The translations under genes were made by a program, and so were the position numbers. From contig JAULBX010028227.1 of assembly GCA_032358255.1 (NCBI GenBank), forward strand, positions 1 through 31,098: a DNA stretch of 31,098 nt. The letters are read 5' to 3'. This DNA comes from Heterotrichella gracilis (taxonomy: Eukaryota; Sar; Xanthophyceae; Tribonematales; Xanthonemataceae). Below, one piece after another: positions 7,986 to 19,900 of the stretch; the first letter of the stretch is position 1, and the number at the start of each line of letters is the position of its first letter. The notes beneath the pieces are model-generated. The model was given only the letters and a program-made list of their open reading frames with translations. It was not told where the DNA came from and made no database searches.

Positions 7986-10900
7986 CTGTAATAATGGCAA
8001 CAGGGCAGTACTCAATAGCAGAGCCATGGATGATGGGTGCATTTTGATATCAGTGCTGTAGCTGACCATGGTGCAGGCCAATTTACCTTGCAGACACACG
8101 CACAAACAGCATTGATGAAATAAATTTACCTCTGCCAGGTTTAAAGACTGGTTTCCAGCAACATTCTCTGGTCGGTGTGCAGCTTCTTTGCGTGCTCTCA
8201 CTTTTGCTTCCTTCATTGCTTTTTCTAAATTCTTCTCACGATTGCTTTCCCGCTCGAATGCCTGTGACAGGGAAATGGGTGTCAGCTGTGAATTGCATGC
8301 CACACAATTAGCAGTAGTGCTTTTTGGGTGTGTATCAGCAAGTCACACCAGTAAACTTTTAGGTGTTTGCATCAAAAGGATACATACTTGTTTCAGAAAT
8401 TTTTTGTAAGTACAAATTACCTAATGGTAAAGAACAGAGGACCTGTTGGATTCCAACCTGGGTGATTAGAAGGTATAATATAGGGGGGAAAAGGAAGGCG
8501 CAACCCGAAATCATAATATGTGGCTGCGCAGTGTGTTGACCTCGAGCGCTGTAATAACGAGGAGGGAGGGGGGGGAGGGGGGGACAAGGCGTGGCTGTGG
8601 AATGAGGTGAAGGATATCACAGAAACCAACGGATAACATGTTCATCCTCTGGTGCTTAATGGACTAAATGGACAAGGCTCGCAGTAAGGGTGAAAAATAA
8701 TATGTGTGTTTTGTTGACTTTAAAAACGCGTTTGACACTGTCCCTAGAGCACAGCTTTGGGAACACCTCCACTAGCTAGGTATCTGAGGCATTTTCTGAG
8801 CGCGCTAATCAGCATGTACAGAAATGTACAGGATGTGTGCAGACACCTACAGAGGGCGTTACGCCCTTTTTCCACCGCATATTAGGGGTTAAACAAGGTT
8901 GCCCGTTGTCACCCACGCTCTTTGGATTATGCGTTGACCTGTTGGAATCAGTACTTGTACGCAACTCACACATGCCAGGTGCCACACGCCCCAGACCTGG
9001 ATGGGGCGCACATCACTTGCCTTCTGTATGCAGATGACATTGTCATCCTGTCACGCGCCCCCATTGGACTGCAATCATCGCTTAACATGCTCCACGCCTT
9101 TAATTGACAGGCAAGGTCTAACAGCAAATTTGAAAAAGACACAGGTGGTGGTTTTCAATGATTGCAGTCATCTAGCAACTTACATGGCTAGTGAACAGTT
9201 TCAGTACATGGGCACCCAGCTAGATAAAGTAGAACAGCTCTGCTATTTAGGTATTATTTTCCATAGGAAAGCTGGTTTTCAAGCCGCCGTAGAAGCGTTA
9301 GCAGTGGCTGCTAGAAAAGCCATGGTTGGTATGACTCGCAGATGTGCAATGATGGGGATAACAAACAGTAAATTAAAATGTCAGTTGTTTGATACGTTGG
9401 TTTACCAGTGCTTTCCTATGGCTGTGAAGTGTGGGGAATACAGTACATGCAATCAGGGTGTGAGGTACCTGAAAAAGTGCACAAGCTGTTTTTGCGCAAA
9501 TTATTAAGGGTCAGGAATTCAACCGCAAAGGTCATGATGTACAGTGAAGTGGGTAGGCTACCCTTGCAGTTTGTGTGGCACAAACATATTTTGAAATTTT
9601 ACAACCGCATGGTGGAGTTTAGGGAAACAGGCAGTACTAGGTTATTGATGTCAGCATATTAATGGTTATGCCGCCAGGGCGCAGTGAAGCACTCATGGAC
9701 GGCACAGCTGCTTCAGGGGATTATTGTGAATGGAGCTGAGAATCTGGCGCCAGGGGATGGAGTGACTCAGGCAGGGAACCACAGGCAGGGCGGCTACGGC
9801 TCCTCGGCCTGGTCCACCAAAACTCAATTAGAGCATGCACACCCCCAGGCACATGGCCACAGACCCCTCGCGGGGGAATTGGTTGATGCCAGCGCGGTAG
9901 CAAGCCAGCCTTGTGGCGTACCTGTCCTGACACCCAGCCCGGAAGCGCTAGAGATCGAGGAGCTAATGGACACAGCGAAGCTGGCATACTGGAGGTCAAA
10001 CACAGTTTATGTGTGTAGGAAAACTATGCAATATGTTAGCATACATGGTGGTGATTGGGGATCGATGGCAGAATATGTGACTCGGGACTTGTGCAAAAGC
10101 CATAGGGGTGAGTTAGCTAGGTTTAGAATGGGTGCCCATGATCTCGAGGTTGAAACTGATAGATGGAGACACGTTGATTATGATCATAGGTTGTGCAAAT
10201 ATTGCGAGACGACTGGTAAGCATCATGTTGAAGATAAACACCATATAATATTTGAATGTCCACTATACCACGATGTTAGAGAATCATTTCAGAGCTGCTA
10301 TAATGGCATTTCCAGAAACTAAGGGCCAATGTGGCCAATATGGCTCCATTAAATCACATACTATTTAGCAAGTGGGGTGACTTTTTCAAGGTCCCCCAGT
10401 CTTGTGAGCCTGGGTTGGCTACCTGAATGTGGCTGTCAAATCTTAAAGATTCTTGTAGAATCTTGTAATTCCGGTTTTCAGGAAGATATTATGTAAACGT
10501 CGAGAGTTTATTATTTTGGCATACATACAATGTTCAGTCTTTGAGGTATGCCTTGCGATTGCGGTTTTGAGGCAGAGCGGTTCCTTTCGGCGCTGGTCTG
10601 AAAGACTGTGATATAGTGATAGGCAAAATAACTGCTAAAAATACCTCGCTGCACAAGGTTTGTGAGCTAGCTCAGTGTTCCTAGTGGGGAAGTTCCTTGT
10701 TACCATGTGAGAAGTTTATTTTTACAGTGCAGGGTAACCTTGACAAGGTGGTTTGGCACTCCTCTCCTTGCTCCCTTGTGGAGCAGTTATTCCACTGGAA
10801 ATCTCAGGCAGTAAAAACAGGGTTTACCTTGCAAGGAGGTCTTATGACATTTTAAGTCTACTTTAACAAAACAGTTTCCCATTCAAATGTGATTTCTCTT

Positions 10901-13900
10901 GGCACATCCTTTAATTTGTGGAAACCAGTTTTTTGGAAATCAGTTGTTATTATGGAATCCCACAGTGTAAAAAAAATGAAGGCAGCAAGCCCTGAAAGGA
11001 ATTGATCTTAATGCTTGCAGGCGACCCCATGTGGAGGTGGACGTGTTAGCGGAGGTAAATAAATTGGTGTTGGAACATATGATACCGGTGATCAAAAGAA
11101 GGTCTTATACTTCCACGTCCTTCATTACAAATTCATGCAGTTCACAGTGTATTCATTCTTTTCTTACACATGCAGTCTCCTTCACCACTTCCCTCAAACC
11201 AAGCCATGCTCAGCACTCACGGTGTATGCCATTTTCCAAGAGGCATGAGGTGCATGGGTAAAAATTATAATATAATTTAATTTAATGCAAACAATGCCTA
11301 ATTAGATTAAATTCCTCCCATCAAAAGGAATATGATAATCCCCCGGAAAGGACATATGACCCGCCTATGTTTTTGGCCTGTGCTTATGCAGACGCCGCCC
11401 ATACGCCCATACGCCGTGGTCCGGGCTCAGCTCCCCGCCCCTCCCTTTTCACCCCTCACTCTCTCACTGTTTCACCTTCAAAAAGGTATACAGATATTAC
11501 CCCAGGCCAAGACCCACATCCCACCCTTTTCACCAATCAGTTCACTCAATTCCTGACACTCGAGAAGAAATGCATTTGTGATATACACTTTCTTCCACCA
11601 GCTCAGCCCCCAAGACCCCCATTTGCACCGTCCATTTCACTATTTTAATCACTTTCGGGGAATAATTGCATATTTATCTTCTGTCCTTTCAGCATTTTCT
11701 GTCCTTTCCAAATATCTTGCCCAAGAGACTAATCAGTCCCTTGCATCCACTGCTTCCAAAAAAAAAAACAGCTTGCACTTTCAAGAAGCATCTCAGTTTG
11801 CACTTTCAAGAATTTAATTTGGCCAACTTTGTTTTTTTTGGGGTTTCAATTAGAATTTAAGTATGACGATGGTGGACATCTCACCGAAATTAAAGTGACA
11901 CCGCAGGAAGGTCGATATGTCATGAAATTTCAGAGTATGTACATACCTGTTTTTGGCGAGGTGCCTAATGCGCCCAAAAAGATATGGATCTCATAAAAAG
12001 GGTGAAAATGGACCCTAGTCTCCCTAGTATGTTTTACTCTAGTTGAAATGACATTAGGCTAAGCTGGTTGGGACATTTAGGACGTTTATCAGACGTTCGG
12101 CTTCCTAAATGTATGGTGTTTGGTAGGGTAGAGGGGGCAAAGGGGGTAGGTAAGCATAGGGCCACGTGGGCTGACCTACTCCAGCAGGACTTCAAGTCGC
12201 GTGGGATCAATAGATGGTTCAAACAGTGCAGGAAAGAGCTGCATGGCGCCGCATGTGCAAGACTGACTGCTAATCTGGCTATTTTGCTGGAATGCATGTA
12301 AGTAACTATTTAACTAACTAACTAGTAGAAATGACAAAATCTGGGAACGGCATTCTGTTAGTCAGCTAACACTTTTACCACTGCCTTCCCTGATGTGGCC
12401 TGTAGGCCAATAGATGGCAAGTGTTGCAGCGAGTACCCCATGGGATCTTCAGCGTGCACAACTCAGGAATGACACATGCAATGCCAGGAAAGACCTGCCT
12501 GGTTTAGTGTGTACCGGGGCTGCTAATCTTGCTTTTGCACGGAAGCCCTTCAATACCGTTATACACGTCAGAAACAGGTTCATATATACTATACAATACA
12601 ACATGGTATAGTGATTTGCAAGATAGCTGCAGGATGAATTACTGGAACATGCATCAACCTCTATGGAACCCATCCTGCCAAGGTTGAGAGTGGCCTGCAC
12701 CGGTTTCCCCTCCTGTGTAGTTAGTAAGTAACGAAAATACCTCTTTACATGGGTGACATGGACCGTTGGCGCACACAGTATGAACGGCGTAGGTATGCAG
12801 CCTTACCATCAACATTACTTGCTTTTCATTCAATTGGGCTTCGGAGAGGCTGTCCGACAGCTGTAGTAAAGTAGTGCTGCCATCTACAGTCCCAGCTGCT
12901 ACCAGTTTGCCACTGTCATGTGCTTGCAATGAACACAGAGCATGCCGTCCGATTGTTGTTGTCAGCACAGGGTCGTGTTGCTTGTGTAGAAAATCCCATA
13001 TGCCAATGCATCCATGTGAATCCCCTGTCAGGAAAACACCAGGCCTGCAAGTAGGAGGACAATTTAGGTTAGTGCCATTGGCTACCGGTCCAGGTGCTCA
13101 CAACAACAAAACTGGGAAATGAAAAATATGATGTTTATGGTTTGGAATACAAATTTATATATTCTTTCAATTCGAGTACTGTGTGTGGTAAGTAGAGATT
13201 CGTGAAAACAAGGGTGCCATTCCCAGCATTAAAAGGAGTTCTGCATCAACCCATCATTACAGCTAAGGGCAATTTGATCCTGTTTTCAATGTTGGCAGGT
13301 GGTGGCGAACTAATCGATGGGTTTACCTCTAGCAAGGTTAACGTTCACAAACTAATTATAACATAATGCTTTCAATATTGTGAATCAGATCTGGGTGCCT
13401 GGAGCAAGTCGAGCAATAAGTTTGTGGCTGGGTCGATCAGTTGCAAGGGCCAATGGACCGGAACTTTGTGTAATGCCTGCATTTTAGGTGAATATCCACG
13501 AATGGGCTGTTGTTGGAAACTATATGAGAGTTTTGGAAACGTGGACCTGAGCACCGGAAGGGACCCAAATGGCATGGTTCTTGCCCCCCAAATTTGACGG
13601 AGAATGCCATCACTATGCCAGTATACGACAGGTGATTTTGGATGCCGCAAGGATTTGGGGTTTAATTATGAACTAAAATATGATGATAATCGACACCGCA
13701 CCGTAAAAACGTGTCCGCGCAGAAAAATCGGGCATGTCATGAACTTTCAGAATATGTAATTACTTTTTTTTCGGTTAGGTGTCTAAAGCGCCCAAAAGAC
13801 ATGGATCACCAAAAACGTTAAAATGGACACTAGTCTCCCCAGTAGGCTTGTTTGAGCTGCCTACATAAAACCCCATCATGCGTCCGCTGCAAACTCCATA

Positions 13901-16900
13901 CCTTAAGCAGAATTGAAATACACTTCACAGCCAGGGCTTGAGATTAACTCAATTAGGTTATGCCACAAAGCATCAACATGATGGAGAAAACAACAGACGG
14001 CCAAAGGGATCCCTGTCATCTTCCGTTAGCAGATACCGCATCCTAGTGAGGCAATATAGCAATGGCCATAAACCACAGTAGGATTCACCAATGGAAATGC
14101 CACGGCAAGTTCATGCTGTAGTATGGACATTCCCAAAAGCTAACTACGTTTCATCATTCGCACTTCTGTTCAAATTTACTTGCCTTGTTGGAGACCAGTG
14201 CGCCTGGGTGACGGTAGCTTCGTTGTACCGTGAGCAGAAGATAGATCCTTTAAGGTCCTCGTTCCATAAACGGACTGTCCAGTCTGCCGCGGTAAGGAAA
14301 AACTTTGGCCAGAAACTATTTCTTGCCACACTGTACACAGGTCCCATGTGCCCTGCACATCCACGGCTCATTCATATAAAACTTAGCAGACACCATTAAG
14401 CATTGTGTAGAAACAACGGCATGTATTCAACGTATCCATGTCATTTTGTTGGTCCCTGAAAAACATTACATGTGTTGGGCGATCATCTGGCCCGCATCTC
14501 CCGGGCACCCAACAATGTTTCTCCAATATTTTCTTTGGTGTCCACGTTTGGCCAGATTTCCACGCAAAGCCAACACGCAACTTGGTTGCTGGGTCCAGAG
14601 ACATTGGTTTAAATGGAACTCGTGAATGCATCCCTGGATGTACCCTGGGGTGCTGTTAAAAGGATATTGCCACCTATTTAATTGAAAATAATTGATTTTA
14701 ACAAACTGCTGGTGTTTCAGATATAGAAACAAGATTACACTTATGGGCAACCTCCGATTACTGCTGCATATCATAGTCATTCATAATCGTACCTTCAGTT
14801 TGTATGGCAAAGTGGCAAAATTGACAAGAACATCGATGATCCACTTCTCAGAGCCCTTCAAAGAAGTGGAAAGAGCACCAACACCCTGCCACCACCTGCC
14901 TATCATTACCTGGCAGGGGGGTGTATCATGAAAACCTATACTCCTATGTCAATGTATTGTACCAGCAGATATAGTTGTTTGAAGGCCTCCACAACTGTTT
15001 ACATCCCAAATGCTAGCTCTGTGGACATATCCCAAGGTCCAGCTATTTTTGCAGATCCGAGAGCAATCCGAACCCTAGGGTTATACTAGTATTGGCAAAA
15101 AGCCTGCTCCTATATTATTAGAAACGCACTGACCGTACACAGTATTGTTTACAATAATGGTACATCCGCATTCAAGAACACTTCGAGTCATTGACAACGT
15201 ATATGCGTAGCACTGCAAGCGCAAGCAACAGAAGTAGCAGATTTGGTTTGGCAATAACACATTGTTATCATCTGGTGGTATATCATGTAAAATGGATATG
15301 GGTTTTCCATGAACAGACAGGTCTACCAAGAATGCCACCTGATGCATCGTCTCGCGTTCATGACCCGTTCAAAGACATATAAGAACTGCTCAGATTTGCA
15401 GTAGGGGAAGATGGCTATATGAGCTGTATAAGGCAGACATGCACCAGCTCACTAGGGGTTCAGCTCACTAGAGGTTCATTGGTTTGCACAGAGCTTGTGA
15501 GCAGTCGCTGCCTAATTATCAAGCGCATGCACGATACATACCTGAGACATTACCTGAGATAGGACATCACATCACTACATATTTTCGAAAAAAGATCACG
15601 GAATACAATCATTTATTTATACATTACGCTGCATAACTTACGCATCATACGTGATACATTGCTTACACGGTAGATGGCCGCTTGTATAGGGCATCTTCGT
15701 GTACCATTAAGGGTAACCTGCAGCTTCTACTTTTTCTAATATTACGTGAGAGGGTACCCCAGCACACGAGGCTTGCTTCAGTTACTGAGGGAGCTGCACG
15801 TTGTTAGGACATGGGTGGTCTGAGTGCTTGGGGACATTCCCCCCCGTCTTCAGATATGTTTTAAGCAGGGCTGCGTTTTAGATCCATCCCTTTTCAGTTG
15901 AGTAGTAGAAACGGTTGCAACGCAAGCGCTGGAGGTTGTGCAGGACCTTGGTATTACCATTGCTTGCACGTTGATGGCCAGTTATATAGGGCCTCCTTGC
16001 GTACCTTAAAGGATAACCAGCAGCTTATCGTGTTTTTTCTGATCATGTATGCAGATGACATCACCCTGGTCTGTGGCAGGGTCTGTGGTCCTCCGTTGAA
16101 GGTGACAACAGCACTTTTCCAGGGTGGTTTTAAATTTTCCAAAACTGGGTTCATTGATTAGCGTCCCTACGACCAAGATTTTTGTAGTAGCAAGATTGAA
16201 CAGGAGATGCCAGTGGCTGCATTAGATGGGCAGCAGGTGGAAGTTTGGGACAACTTTACTTGTGTACTTACTAGCGATAACATGTAGAAGCGAAGATATC
16301 ACACCGCTTAGCCGTGCAGGTGATTCTTTTGCATCGCTGACAGGTATATTGTGGCGTAACAGGCGCGTAAGTTTACACACAAAATGCCGGGTTATTGGTG
16401 CGGTGGTGCTGACAGCTGGGCTAGTACCTAGGCAGCCTCAACTTCATACACTAAAGATTTTCCAAAATAACTGTTGAAGGGCTCTGTGTGGGGTGTCAAA
16501 GTTAGATCAAACACCCATTTTTTGTCTCCTTAGTAAATGTGGGCAACAAAGCATAATTGACAGACTCAGGGACATTAAGCTAAGCTGGTTGGGACATTTA
16601 GGACGTTTGCCGCACGCTCGGGTTCGTAAATGTATGGTGTGTGGTAGGGTGGAGGAGACAAATGGGGGTAGGTAAGCCAAAGGCCCACGTGGGCTGACCT
16701 CCTCCGAGAGGACCTCAGATCCCACGTGATCAGTTGATGGTTCAAACAGTGCCAGGGAGCGCCTTGTGATGCCGCATGTGCAAGACTGACTGCTTATCTG
16801 GATTGGGGGTATAGCAAGATAATGATTTATACATAATGCGTATTATGTATTATGAATCCATAACCTGAGAAATCGCAAATGACATTCCACATCCACCTTA

Positions 16901-19900
16901 TATAGGACAGCAGGGTTCCACAAGGGTTCAGTGACACCTTGTGTTGTGGACTACACGAATAGTAGATAGTCTGACGGTCACAGACAATGGTGAGACGATC
17001 CGTGCAGGTAACCAGGCATCGACTTGCTTCCCGCCACTACTGCACGATACAAACTACATCCAGCAGTACAAGTAGCCTTGCGTTTGCTTACCTGCAAATG
17101 TGGTCCCCACTCGATCTTGTGGGTTTTTTGATTTCCGATTACAGGATACAATGGTGCCTTGTTCTGTTCCAACAAGGAATTTGGTTGGTCCGGCTTGTTG
17201 CATGTACTCCAGAGCCACGCCACCATATATGTTGCTTCCCGACTTGTCTTTGAGTTGTAAATGTTCAATTGGTTCACTTAGTTTGCGGATGTCCCACCAC
17301 AGCACCATGCTATCTGTGGACACTGTCATAAAGTCTGTAGCTGTCTTGGACTGCAGCCATGCAAAATCATGTATAGGATCCCTGCAAACGTCCAGATATT
17401 TTCACCATGCAGCACAAGCTTATTTGTTTAATGAAACTTGTCACAGTGTGCGTTTTCGTCTTGTGCAATAGCCAGCAATGTGGAGGGTTCTTCCTGGCGC
17501 ATATTTAACAGTTACACCTAACCCATCCTTGTGACGTACGCTTTTAAGTAGATGCGCCATCTATTTGCTTGTATGAGGCAAACTCAGCTTGATTAGGGGT
17601 ATTGTAAAATGAATGTTTGAGGGCTTTGAGTGGGTTTCAACGTTGACGTACACCCGTATTCATCATTTCAATCGACGTGTGGGCATTAGCTGACAAACAT
17701 TAGGTGACAAACTTATGGACATCAGGACAAGTTGGTAATATGAACGCCAGATGATTGCATAAAAAAATGGTTACACCACCTTATACCATCTCTGGACCAG
17801 CAATGTCATCACGTCATGACCTAGTGCTAGTACTCTGCAGATTCCCACTATGGGACAGAAGACCATGGTCACAATTCTCAAAGACCTTCGGACCTTACAT
17901 TTACTGCAGCAATTGGTATCTGTGGTAGAATTATGTCGTTGGTTTTAAAAAACAAAATGGCCAACCGTCGTTTTGGTTAGTTCATCAGCAATTTACGACA
18001 AATTGACTTATTTTAGTATCTGAATGACTTTCTGACCAAATTAAAGGCATTTTCCACGTTTTTGGTATCATTTTTCCAGCATGGTGTACATAACCCTAGG
18101 AATGCCGGGTTGTGAGGTCTATTCCACGCCTGGATATATTCTGGTTGTTGCAGTGCAGTAAACTTTATGTGGTCACCGAACTGATGTAAGGTGGAAATTG
18201 GTAGGTGTCCTTTTAGCTTGTGGCTCTGAGACTCCTAAGCAGTGAGAGTACGGTAGTTAGGTTTTCGGTGTATATGGTTCCTCCCACTCCAATCACCATG
18301 GTATTTCCGGCTACGTGGTTTGGAGAGTATCCAGCAGCTTCAAGCTTCAAAATTGAAGTATGGTTTTCTAGGTTGTTGAGTTGTTCTTGTGCCCGGGTTT
18401 CTTGCTTATTGGTATTTCTGTCAGCAGCAGCAGTGGCTGATAGACAAATCCAAGTTGATGCAACTCAGCGCAGTTTCCACTAGCAACCAGCATATGGTAC
18501 GGACATGCATGATAGGGAATGACCAGCCTCCAAAGCTCTTTCTCTCTCTCACTCTGTCACTTTCTCAACTTCCGCCATAGTGGGTAGACTCGGCCATACT
18601 AACTTGGCCTGGAAATGCAGCCTAAAAAGTGACATTGTTTCTGTCCCTCCAGTTAGGTAAAGAACATGGGGTGAGTAGGTTTGTAATCTGCATTCCAGCT
18701 TTGAGCGAGATTAGGATAGCGTCGTCCAATCAACATGGGCAAACGTCTTTCAATTGTTTTCAATGGGATTTTGCCGCCATTTGGTCATGTTTTGTGACTT
18801 TGCATGATTCCTGTATAATGCAAAATGCCAGATGTGGGCAATATATGCAAGGGGTATGGATAAGGGGGATAGGTTTGGGATTCCAGACACCCATATCAAG
18901 TATATTTCTGCCAAATCTGTAATCGAGCATAGCTGACTGCCCCATTGAATAAAAGTGAGGATCTTGCATGTGCGCATTTGGATCCATTGCCTGCCAATGT
19001 ATCCTCAATCGACTGAGCTTTTGTGCTATTGCACATTTGATGACACCCACTCTATTCTTGAGGGTAGGCAAACCACTGTGTGGATTGTGGACGGAGTTCA
19101 TGGGATTGCCGGTGGAATCGTGAATTGTGTGCTGTGAATTGCCCCAGATTGGGGTGGATGGTGGGATCAGGCTGCGCTGGATTCAAACAGATTGTGTCTG
19201 GATGGTGGATTGGGGAGCACACGGATCTGGATTGGATTTGTATGAAGCGGTGGGATGCAGGATTGAACCGTGTGTAGATTGTGGTGGATGTCTGGGATCA
19301 GGATTGTGTGCGGATGTTGGGAAGATTGGAGATGCGCTAAATTGGCGGATTGCCCTTCTCAACATCCTCACGGATTTAGGCTGGATTACAAGGATTTGAG
19401 CAGGATGTTCAGCTGGATAATCAGTAAAGGTATTTGCAAGGGAATTGGGCAGTAGGAGACCAGGATGCCAAACAACTCTTGGTAAAAAACATATGTTTAA
19501 ACAATTTCGTCACTCATTGCTGGTGCCTTCCTCTAGTGCTATCGATAAGTAGGTATTTGGTGTTCTTACAAGCTATTTTTGCTGTTATTTGAGCCCTGCA
19601 CATGCTAGGGACATGCTATGCAGGTTTCTTCTTTCCTTCTCGGGCGTGCCTGAATGTCATTTGCGTATACGTCCGTTGACCTTGGCTTTGGGCAGCAGTA
19701 ACATTGAGGACTAAAAATGACTAACTCCCCACTGATTTGGACTCACTGGGTCCAAGACTTAGTCATACCGGGTGTCGTACAGCAGACAGGCATCTGCAAG
19801 GTTTAAGGGTTCTGCAAGTAAATAGCCGATTTAATGTCCTAAGTAAGTACGGTTCGCGGTGGCAGTTACGGCGGATCGTCCGAAGGTATGTATGCGTCAC

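Noticed and set aside
14383..14631. - strand frame between two DNAI2 exons, possibly an extra exon
   Set aside because: The flanking exons already join in frame and match the family without a gap, so this stretch is intron.
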